Assembly: GCA_009908535.1 (NCBI GenBank)
Contig: JAAAOD010000126.1
Coordinates: 1 to 20,991 of the forward strand
From: Verrucomicrobiota bacterium
Lineage (GTDB): Bacteria; Verrucomicrobiota; Verrucomicrobiia; Opitutales; Oceanipulchritudinaceae
Length of the DNA: 20,991 bases
Direction: 5' to 3'
The notes beneath the pieces are model-generated. The model ran no database searches. It saw nothing but the letters and a program-made list of their open reading frames with translations, and was not told the origin of the DNA. Each line of letters opens with the position of its first letter. Position 1 is the stretch's first letter. The position numbers were made by a program, and so were the translations under genes. Below, in pieces: positions 8,274 through 14,562 of the stretch.

Positions 8274-9581
8274 ATGTCCAACGATATTCTGCTGATCGAC
8301 GACGAGGAAAAGTTTGCCGAAATGCTTCAGTTGCTTCTGTCCAAGCACGGCTATCGGGCCGAGTACTTCCTGAATCCGAGGGAGGCCTTGGCCTGTCTGC
8401 GGGAAAGGGAGTTCGGCCTCGTCGTTTCTGATTTTAAAATGCCGCAGATGAACGGTGATGACTTCCTGGTCGAGGCCCGGAAGGTTTCCCCCGATCTGCC
8501 CGTGATCATGATTTCCGGACTGATGAACATGCCGGAGCTCATCAAAGTGGCCAATATCGGAGTTACGCTTGCCCTTGAAAAGCCCTTCGACACGCATGAG
8601 TTTCTCGAGCACGTGGCCCGCTTCGTCCAGCCCGCGGAGGATCCGGCCAGGAAGGCAAAAGCGTCCGCGCCCGCCTATCCCTCGCCGCCCGCCCACATGG
8701 CCGATGAATCCGCCGTGAGCCGCCTCCTTCTGGAAGTCCTCTGGGAAAACGCCAATCGATACCGCCACCTTTTTGTGGAGACGACACCGGATGCGGAAAC
8801 GGAAGCCCTCATGAAGGAAATCCTCAGCTGGTTGGGGGCAGCGGCGGAGACTTCGGTCCCCTGTATGGGTATTCTCGATACAAGCACAGCTTTCACGCGC
8901 AAGTGGCTCAGCCAACAGGACCCGTTTCCTCCGCTGACCGTGGTCGATTTGCGGGTCGACCGAACGCCGGAGCGGATCCTGGCCCTGACCACGGAATGGA
9001 TCAGGCAAATTGAGGAGCTTGCCCAGGACTTGTCCGCCTCCCGGATCCTTTATCTCTTGCCGGTGGGGTTTCCTTTCGCGCTGGATGGACTCGGCCTTGT
9101 TCCGGAAAGGAAGGCACTGGTCGCTCCCTCCGCCCCGGCCCTGCCGGCGCTCCGAGAACGCGTCGCCGATGTCGCCGCTTACCTGCGGCGGGAGCTTTCC
9201 GCGGAGTTCCTCGCTGCCATGGGGGCGGGCGAACGGGAACTGCTCCTCCAATACAACTGGCCCGGTGGCTATGAGGAACTCCGTTACCGGGCCAGGCAGA
9301 TGCAGGATGCCGGCGCCCGGCGCCTTCCTCAGATGCGGGAAATCCTCGGTTGCGGCAGGGAGGAAGGCGCGGATATTCTCTCCGCCACGGGAATGGCGGC
9401 TTTTCTTAAACGTCGGCAGCGCGAATTTATCGCCTCCCATCGGCACGAGGGAGAGGCTTGGGACGATTTGCTGTTGCGCTTCGGCCTATCCTCCATTGCC
9501 GTTTCCGAATCCGAAGTCCGATGCGAAGAAGCCCTCTGTTTTCCTGAATTATTGCAAAGCGATAAGGATAACCAACCATGA
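8274..9581 (+). CDS. Receiver protein with decayed NtrC-type AAA+ domain (second of tandem pair)
   Basis: Protein of 435 aa from ATG 8274. The receiver (1-~122) is intact: D9/D10, phosphoacceptor D53, S81, K103. A Pro/Ala-rich linker follows, then a region even more decayed than in the preceding gene. No Walker A or B can be found; HLFVETTPDAETEALMKEI occupies the place of the P-loop. The later landmarks of sigma-54 activators survive: PALRERVADVAAYL (from ~291) and YNWPGGYEELRYRA (329-336 core, sensor-II Arg replaced by Glu). The C terminus contains FLKRRQREFIASH…LLLRFGLSS, resembling a worn Fis-type HTH with its linker. It starts 15 nt after the first receiver gene, and its stop overlaps the next ATG (ATGA). 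Likely a duplicated, diverged partner; function unknown. Confidence 0.78.
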   Translation: MSNDILLIDDEEKFAEMLQLLLSKHGYRAEYFLNPREALACLREREFGLVVSDFKMPQMNGDDFLVEARKVSPDLPVIMISGLMNMPELIKVANIGVTLALEKPFDTHEFLEHVARFVQPAEDPARKAKASAPAYPSPPAHMADESAVSRLLLEVLWENANRYRHLFVETTPDAETEALMKEILSWLGAAAETSVPCMGILDTSTAFTRKWLSQQDPFPPLTVVDLRVDRTPERILALTTEWIRQIEELAQDLSASRILYLLPVGFPFALDGLGLVPERKALVAPSAPALPALRERVADVAAYLRRELSAEFLAAMGAGERELLLQYNWPGGYEELRYRARQMQDAGARRLPQMREILGCGREEGADILSATGMAAFLKRRQREFIASHRHEGEAWDDLLLRFGLSSIAVSESEVRCEEALCFPELLQSDKDNQP

Positions 9582-10105
9582 TCTCCGCTGAAGCGAGCCG
9601 CCTCATGCTGAAAGCCAACCGTGTCCTTGGGACGCGGCTGGTCGAATCCGGCCTCGTCACGAACGAGGACATGGACCGGGCCAATGAACTCTTCATCGAA
9701 CTTGCGCGGGCCAAGGACTTACGCCGGGCCAGCCTCCTGCGGATTCTTCTTTTTGAGAACCAGACCCTGCTGGAGGAATCCCTGCTGGATTACCAACTGG
9801 AGGAATTTCCCGTCGGGGCCATCCTCCTTGAGAATTACCAGATGAACCACGAGCTGATCCTGCAGCATCCCCTGGACCTCTTGCGGGCTTCCTGGACCCT
9901 GCCGATTGACCTTGTCCAGGGCCGGTGGTTTCTCGCCACCGCCTATTACATGAGCGATCCGATGCGGGCTTTCTGGGAGGAGCGGCTCAATGGTCGGATC
10001 ACCTGGTACATCTGTCCATTCGGGCAGTTCGAGACTTCTTTCGAGGAGCTGCAACCGGTTTTTGACCAGCATTTGGGGGCGCTGACCAACGGGGAGGAGA
10101 TTTGA
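9578..10105 (+). CDS. Standalone T2SSE_N/MshEN-like protein
   Basis: Protein of 175 aa with no catalytic motif. It resembles the N-terminal regulatory domain of GspE/PilB/MshE ATPases without the motor. LGTRLVESGLVTNEDMDRA (about 17-35) matches the first MshEN repeat pattern (LGxxLVExGLIT…). A second Leu-patterned stretch RILLFENQTLLEESLLDYQ matches the position of the second repeat. The segment ILLENYQM corresponds to ILLETYQV in the ATPase encoded next door, and ATAYYMSDPMRAFWEE parallels the VVIGDPFNTGLLER segment there. In MshE such repeats bind c-di-GMP; the key residues are only partly kept here. Its ATG overlaps the previous stop by 4 nt (ATGA) and the ATPase gene starts 3 nt later. 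This indicates translational coupling and a shared role. Assignment is by eye. Confidence 0.6.
   Translation: MISAEASRLMLKANRVLGTRLVESGLVTNEDMDRANELFIELARAKDLRRASLLRILLFENQTLLEESLLDYQLEEFPVGAILLENYQMNHELILQHPLDLLRASWTLPIDLVQGRWFLATAYYMSDPMRAFWEERLNGRITWYICPFGQFETSFEELQPVFDQHLGALTNGEEI
10091..10099 (+). promoter_or_regulatory. Strong ribosome binding site of the PilB/GspE-like gene
   Basis: GGGGAGGAG lies inside the 3' end of the preceding gene and ends 9 nt before the ATG at 10109. It is the clearest Shine-Dalgarno sequence in this block, where most starts have weak or no such site. It fixes the start of the ATPase gene. Confidence 0.6.
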
Positions 10106-10108
10106 GCC

Positions 10109-11881
10109 ATGGCGATTCCAAGGGTATTACGCTCGGTGCTTCATGAACTGGTCCGCGATGGCCAGCTGGCGGAGGAGGCTGTCCGCGAACTTGCCAGCGG
10201 GGAGGCTGACCTGTCCGGGGAGGAACTGGAATCCATCCTCCTGGAAACCTATCAGGTCCCTCCCTTCAGTGTGCTGCTTGCCAAGGCGGCCGCCTTCGGG
10301 ATGCCCGCTTTCAATGCGGCGCACTTCCGGGTGACGGAGCGCACCTTCGAACGCCTCGACAAGGATTTCTGCACCGAAAACGGGGTCCTTCCCATTGGTA
10401 GCTTCGGGAGGCACATCGTCGTCGTCATCGGGGACCCGTTCAATACGGGGTTGCTCGAACGTATTCAGGAGCAGCTGCGTTCACCGGCCTATCCAATGCT
10501 CGGCCTGCCCGCGGATATTGCCGCCTTCCTTGAGAAGGAAGGGGAAGTGCGGCGTCCGGAAGGTTTCAGCGATGTCATGGAATCGCTGAACATCGACATC
10601 GACCAGACCCCCGACGAGGACAAGCTCGAAGAGGATGACCTCGAGAACGAAAGCTCCCCGGTGGTGCAGCTGGCCAACCGGATCATCGAGGATGCGTATT
10701 TCTCGGGGGGCAGTGACATCCACATCGAGCCCTTCGAGAACGAGGCTCGTGTGCGCGTGCGCGTGGACGGTGTCCTGCAGGAGAAGCTGCGGGTACCCCC
10801 CCGCGTCGTCGCCTCCCTCATGGCCCGCCTCAAGGTGATGTCGAACCTCGATATCGCCGAAAAGCGGCTGCCCCAGGATGGCCGCATCGTCTACAAGCAG
10901 TTCAATCGCAAGGGCATTGATGTGGACCTGCGGATATCGACCATTCCCCTCAACTACGGGGAAGGGTCGGTCATGCGGCTTCTTGACAAGCAGAAATCGA
11001 CCCTGCCGCTCCCGGCTCTAGGTTTCAGTGAGGAGAACCTCGCTCTCTACCGTGGCCTCATCACGCGGCCCTACGGGATGATCCTGCATTGCGGTCCCAC
11101 CGGCTCCGGAAAGTCGATGACGCTCTACAGCGCGCTCAATGAGATCAACGACCCCGGGAAAAACATCCGGACCGCCGAGGATCCGATCGAATACACCCTC
11201 GAGGGACTCTGCCAGGTGCAGATGCACCGCCAGATCGGACTCACCTTTGCGAGCGCCCTGCGGTCCTTCCTGCGGCAGGATCCGGATATTATCCTCGTCG
11301 GGGAGATCCGGGACCGGGAGACCGCCCAGATCGCCGTCGAGGCCGCCCTTACCGGGCACATGCTCTTCAGTACCCTCCACACCAACGACGCCCCCTCCAC
11401 GATCAGCCGGTTGACGGAAATGGGCATCGAGCCCTTTATGATCTCCTCCTCTATCGTCTGCGTATGTGCCCAGCGGCTGCTGCGTCGCGTCTGCAAGACC
11501 TGCCGCATGATGGCCGATCCCGAGGGGCGAGAAGCCGAATTGCTCGACCGGGCCATCGACTGGAGCGGATCCATTCCCAAGGCAAAAGAGGGCGGTTGCC
11601 CCGCCTGCGGCGGGATCGGTTACAAGGGAAGGGTCGGCATCCATGAGCTCATGCCGACCAGTGAGGAACTTGTGAAGGGTATCAATGGCGAATTTGAGAC
11701 CGCCAAAATCAAGCGCATTGCCGTCCGTAATTCCATGATAACCCTCCACCAGGACAGCATGCTCAAGGTGAAGGAAGGGATCACCACCATTGAGGAGGCC
11801 GTTGCCAATGTCCCGCCCGATATCGAGGATCTGCGTCAGATCCAGGCCGCGGAAACCCTCGAGGAGGCGATGGCGCTGTAG
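10109..11881 (+). CDS. PilB/GspE-family type IV pilus or type II secretion ATPase
   Basis: Hexameric motor ATPase of 590 aa that would drive pilin or pseudopilin assembly at the inner membrane. An N-terminal T2SSE_N-like domain (~1-150) is followed by an acidic linker (DEDKLEEDDLENE). The motor has the Asp box SGGSDIHIEPFE, Walker A GPTGSGKS at 329-336, Walker B DPDIILVGEIRD at 391-402 with catalytic Glu399, and the His box GHMLFSTLHTND. A tetracysteine zinc site is present: C462-x2-C465 and C497-x2-C500. All catalytic elements look intact. No pilC, pilT, pilin or gsp genes are in the window, so PilB versus GspE cannot be decided. Its neighbours are a solo paralogue of its own N-terminal domain and two pseudo-activator receivers upstream, and murE 8 nt downstream. 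Confidence 0.93.
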   Translation: MAIPRVLRSVLHELVRDGQLAEEAVRELASGEADLSGEELESILLETYQVPPFSVLLAKAAAFGMPAFNAAHFRVTERTFERLDKDFCTENGVLPIGSFGRHIVVVIGDPFNTGLLERIQEQLRSPAYPMLGLPADIAAFLEKEGEVRRPEGFSDVMESLNIDIDQTPDEDKLEEDDLENESSPVVQLANRIIEDAYFSGGSDIHIEPFENEARVRVRVDGVLQEKLRVPPRVVASLMARLKVMSNLDIAEKRLPQDGRIVYKQFNRKGIDVDLRISTIPLNYGEGSVMRLLDKQKSTLPLPALGFSEENLALYRGLITRPYGMILHCGPTGSGKSMTLYSALNEINDPGKNIRTAEDPIEYTLEGLCQVQMHRQIGLTFASALRSFLRQDPDIILVGEIRDRETAQIAVEAALTGHMLFSTLHTNDAPSTISRLTEMGIEPFMISSSIVCVCAQRLLRRVCKTCRMMADPEGREAELLDRAIDWSGSIPKAKEGGCPACGGIGYKGRVGIHELMPTSEELVKGINGEFETAKIKRIAVRNSMITLHQDSMLKVKEGITTIEEAVANVPPDIEDLRQIQAAETLEEAMAL

Positions 11882-11889
11882 GCGTTCCC

Positions 11890-13398
11890 ATGTTTCGCCG
11901 TGAATTGAACATGCGGGAATTGCTGGGCCTCGTTCAGCCCGAGGCGGTGGAGGAACTCCGGGAGGTCACCGTCACGGCCGCCGCCTGCCACGTGCGCGAC
12001 CTCGCCTCCGTCGGCACCGTCTTCGTCTGTATGGACGAGTTTCTCGAGTACAATCGCTGGCTCACCCGGCACGCTTTCTTCGAGGAGCTGAAACGGTCCG
12101 AAATCGCCGTTGTCGTCACGCCGGAAAGGGTCCCCGCACTCAAATGTCCTCAACTGGTGACAAATGAGCCCCGGCGTGCCTTGGGCCGCATCGTCGCGGA
12201 CCTGTCGGGCCATCCGGAGGACCGGCTGCACCTCTTCGGGGTCACCGGAACCAATGGCAAGACGACGACAACGCGGCTGTTGGCCCACTGCTGCGGCGCC
12301 CTCGGTCTCGCCTGCGGCGCTCTCGGGACGCTGGGCCTCTGGCTTGGTGACGAACCTCTCGGCGAAGGCCGGTACACAACCCCGCTGGCCCCGGAACTGT
12401 ACGCGTCGCTGCAGCAGCTGGTTGCCTCGGGGGCGCGAGCAGCGGCATTGGAAGTGTCCTCCCATGGGCTGGCCCTTGACCGGGTAGAAGGCCTGTCCTT
12501 TGAAGCGGCCATTCTAACCAATCTGGAGCGCGACCATCTCGATTTTCATGGCACGGAAGAAGCCTATGCGGAGGCGAAGCGGAAGCTGTTCGGGCGCGTC
12601 GGCGGGGACGGCTGGTGCCTCCTGCCGACGGACTGCCGGGACCTCGAACGGTTCCGTGAAGCCAGCTCGGGACAGGTGCGCACATGGGGCCCGTCGGGCA
12701 GCGGGGCGGACATGGAACTGGAGGATATGCAGAGCGGTCCCGACGGAACGGCCTTTACGGTGCGGCACAATGGGGAGCGGATGGATTTCACAACGCAACT
12801 GGCGGGCGCATTCCAAGTGGGCAACTGTCTGCCGGCGATCCTCTTGCTGCGCCTTCTCGGCTACGATGCGCGGGCGATTGCCGGGGCGGTGGCGGGCTTT
12901 ACCCCGGTAACGGGACGGATGGAACGTTTCCGCCTGCCGAACGGCGCGATGGCACTCGTCGATTACGCGCACAATCCGGACGGCTTGGAAAAGGTCCTCC
13001 GCAGTGGCCGCGAACTGGCCACCGGGCGGTTCCATGTCGTTTTTGGCTGTGGAGGCGACCGGGACCGGGGAAAGCGCCCGATCATGGGCGGGCTAGGCAA
13101 TGAACTGGCGGACGTCTGCTGGGTGACCTCCGACAACCCCCGCACGGAGGACCCGGAACAAATCCTCGCCGATATCCTCAAGGGCATGGAGCCGCGGAGG
13201 GCGGAGGTCCGTGTCATCCCCGACCGTGAGGAGGCCATCCGGGAGGCGGCCATGGGGGCCGGGGAGGGCGATGTCGTCCTTGTCGCCGGTAAGGGACATG
13301 AGGACTACCAACTCATCGGGCGCGAGAAGATCCCCTTTTCCGACCAAGCCGTTTTACGCGACCTCGGCGGCGAAAGGGATCAGCCGTCGTTCGCCTGA
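11890..13398 (+). CDS. murE: UDP-MurNAc-tripeptide synthetase MurE (meso-DAP type)
   Basis: Mur ligase of 502 aa adding the third peptide residue to UDP-MurNAc-L-Ala-D-Glu in the cytosol. The ATP site GTNGKTTT is at residues 120-127. The lysine expected to be carbamylated is K230 in AEAKRKLF, after the NLERDHLDFHG motif. The central-domain end VDYAHNPDGLEKVL and the specificity motif DNPR (415-418) are present; DNPR marks meso-diaminopimelate ligases, whereas lysine enzymes differ there. The length is normal. It is placed 8 nt after the secretion ATPase gene and away from other mur genes, an unusual position since murE is usually in the dcw cluster. The last 19 nt overlap the convergent transferase-like gene. 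ATG 11890 is the first plausible start; a second ATG lies 8 codons on. Confidence 0.95.
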   Translation: MFRRELNMRELLGLVQPEAVEELREVTVTAAACHVRDLASVGTVFVCMDEFLEYNRWLTRHAFFEELKRSEIAVVVTPERVPALKCPQLVTNEPRRALGRIVADLSGHPEDRLHLFGVTGTNGKTTTTRLLAHCCGALGLACGALGTLGLWLGDEPLGEGRYTTPLAPELYASLQQLVASGARAAALEVSSHGLALDRVEGLSFEAAILTNLERDHLDFHGTEEAYAEAKRKLFGRVGGDGWCLLPTDCRDLERFREASSGQVRTWGPSGSGADMELEDMQSGPDGTAFTVRHNGERMDFTTQLAGAFQVGNCLPAILLLRLLGYDARAIAGAVAGFTPVTGRMERFRLPNGAMALVDYAHNPDGLEKVLRSGRELATGRFHVVFGCGGDRDRGKRPIMGGLGNELADVCWVTSDNPRTEDPEQILADILKGMEPRRAEVRVIPDREEAIREAAMGAGEGDVVLVAGKGHEDYQLIGREKIPFSDQAVLRDLGGERDQPSFA

Positions 13399-14102
13399 CG
13401 TCGGGCCAGTTCCTCCCGGTCGCGGGACCATTCCCCGCCGTCCAGGAACTCGACGGGCCGGATACCGCGCCACTTGTAGCGGCTTTTCTGTCCGTACCCC
13501 GTCCCCAGATAGGCGTGCTTCACGCCCGCTTCCCGGGCGAAATGCACGAAATCGGTGAGGAAGCCGCTGCCGTTCACGGCGGCGTCGCTTTCCTTCGCGG
13601 AGTAGAAAACAAACCAGTAGTGAAGGAGGTTTTCCCCTTCCACGAGGAAGGCGAAGGCCGTCGGTTTCCCATCGGAACGAGTCCAGAGCAAGGCGCCGGA
13701 AAAGAGCGGGGAATCGAGAAGATACCGCAAACGCGCCTCGGACAAATAAGGTTCCTCATAACGGTGTTTCATCCATTTGCGGGCAAGGCGAACCACCTGT
13801 TTCTCCCCGATGCGGTCGAGAAATGCAGTCTTGGGAAGTCGTTCCCGGCGCAACCCGTGCTCCTGCCACCGTCGGTGGTCGTAGCGGCGGCTTTTGGAAA
13901 GCTTCAGTTCCCCCACCGGTACGCGCAATGACCGGGCGCAATAGAACAGGGAGTGGGGGCCGTCCGCGTCGGCGGACCACGGAAGATAGCCCCGTTCATA
14001 TGCTTCTTCCGGAGCATCCCCCTCCTCCAGTTGCAGCCAGAGCCGATAGCTGAAGCAATAGCTTCCGTAATCGACCGGCCCCTCTGTCGTGTAAAAGCGC
14101 AC
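13380..14102 (-). CDS. ATE/Bpt-like aminoacyl-tRNA-protein transferase homologue
   Basis: Protein of 240 aa resembling the arginyl/leucyl-tRNA-protein transferase superfamily (ATE1/Bpt, GNAT-like fold), which tags N-terminal residues for degradation. The N-terminal half has YERGYLPWS, then a C…RVPVGELKLSKSRRYDHRR stretch matching the family's RVPV…SKSxRR block. The C-terminal half has LLHYWFVFYS and YLGTGYGQKSRYKWRGIRPVEFLDGGEW, matching YLGYW…MxYKxxFRPxE. The paired cysteines of classical ATE1 are mostly missing, so substrate and activity may differ. The start is a GTG at 14102: an in-frame TAA lies three codons upstream, and the ATG at 14115 is in another frame. It converges on murE with a 19-nt overlap. 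Family moderately sure, function open; a plain GNAT acetyltransferase is the alternative. Confidence 0.6.
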   Translation of the reverse strand: MRFYTTEGPVDYGSYCFSYRLWLQLEEGDAPEEAYERGYLPWSADADGPHSLFYCARSLRVPVGELKLSKSRRYDHRRWQEHGLRRERLPKTAFLDRIGEKQVVRLARKWMKHRYEEPYLSEARLRYLLDSPLFSGALLWTRSDGKPTAFAFLVEGENLLHYWFVFYSAKESDAAVNGSGFLTDFVHFAREAGVKHAYLGTGYGQKSRYKWRGIRPVEFLDGGEWSRDREELARRQANDG

Positions 14103-14220
14103 CGTCCCTTAGCATGGAAGTCCTGACTCCCCATCGACGAGGCAAAAAAGGTCTGCCCTCTTCCCTCATTCGGAAAATCGGTCTCGAAATCCGCGGCGGA
14201 TACGGCTTTCCTCTTCGGAG

Positions 14221-14502
14221 ATGCCTTCCCGCGGTCGCCATCAGTCCACCTCGAAGGAGTGCCAGCGCGTGCTGGCGAAGGTGGAGGCCCTGCCGGGGGT
14301 GGCGGGCGTGATCATCGGGCGCTCCTACGGCGGCAAATCCCTCGGTAAGCAGAACCGCACGGGTGCCTTGCGCATCCAGCGCCACGAGGAAGGCGGTCTC
14401 AAGGCCGTCACCCAGACGTCCAAGGGCCTTCAGGAAATATATATCCGGGTGGAGGCCGGGCGCGAAGCCGGCGTCGCCGCTGCCATCGAGAAGTTGAGAT
14501 GA
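14221..14502 (+). CDS. Small conserved protein, DUF2103-like
   Basis: A 93-aa basic protein. Its shape (KVEALPGVAGVIIGRS in the first half, then RIQRHEEGGLKAVTQTSKGLQEIYI) resembles the DUF2103 predicted metal-binding family, where a 'pevxxIIPGR' stretch is followed by 'GxKxxAR…QEVF'. The resemblance is recalled rather than computed. The Gly/Lys-rich loop GRSYGGKSLGKQNRTG suggests nucleic acid contact, which is inference. CGGAG just upstream of ATG 14221 is close to the start. It is divergent from the transferase-like gene, and its stop lies 6 nt before a 54-bp perfect palindrome. Confidence 0.5.
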   Translation: MPSRGRHQSTSKECQRVLAKVEALPGVAGVIIGRSYGGKSLGKQNRTGALRIQRHEEGGLKAVTQTSKGLQEIYIRVEAGREAGVAAAIEKLR

Positions 14503-14508
14503 GGGCAA

Positions 14509-14562
14509 AAGGGGTCAGACCGTGGATTTTGGCATATGCCAAAATCCACGGTCTGACCCCTT
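14509..14562. repeat. 54-bp perfect palindrome (REP/MITE-like, GGGGTCAGACC ends)
   Basis: Two 27-nt arms with no spacer meet at GGCAT|ATGCC; the outer part reads AAGGGGTCAGACCGTGG and its complement. It lies between the converging 3' ends of the DUF2103-like and helicase genes, and could terminate transcription from both sides, although no U-tract follows either arm. Palindromes with GGGGTCAGACC/GGTCTGACCCC ends are, as I recall, dispersed in many bacterial genomes and often linked to REP-associated (IS200-like) transposases; no transposase is present here. Because it is self-complementary, both strands read the same codons, including a TGA (plus strand 14554-14556; minus strand 14515-14517). 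Confidence 0.85.

Noticed and set aside
14115..14220. Further short gene or promoter before the DUF2103-like gene
   Set aside because: The open frame starting at 14114 is Arg/Ser-rich without homology and overlaps the real gene in another frame; no clear -35/-10 pair is visible.
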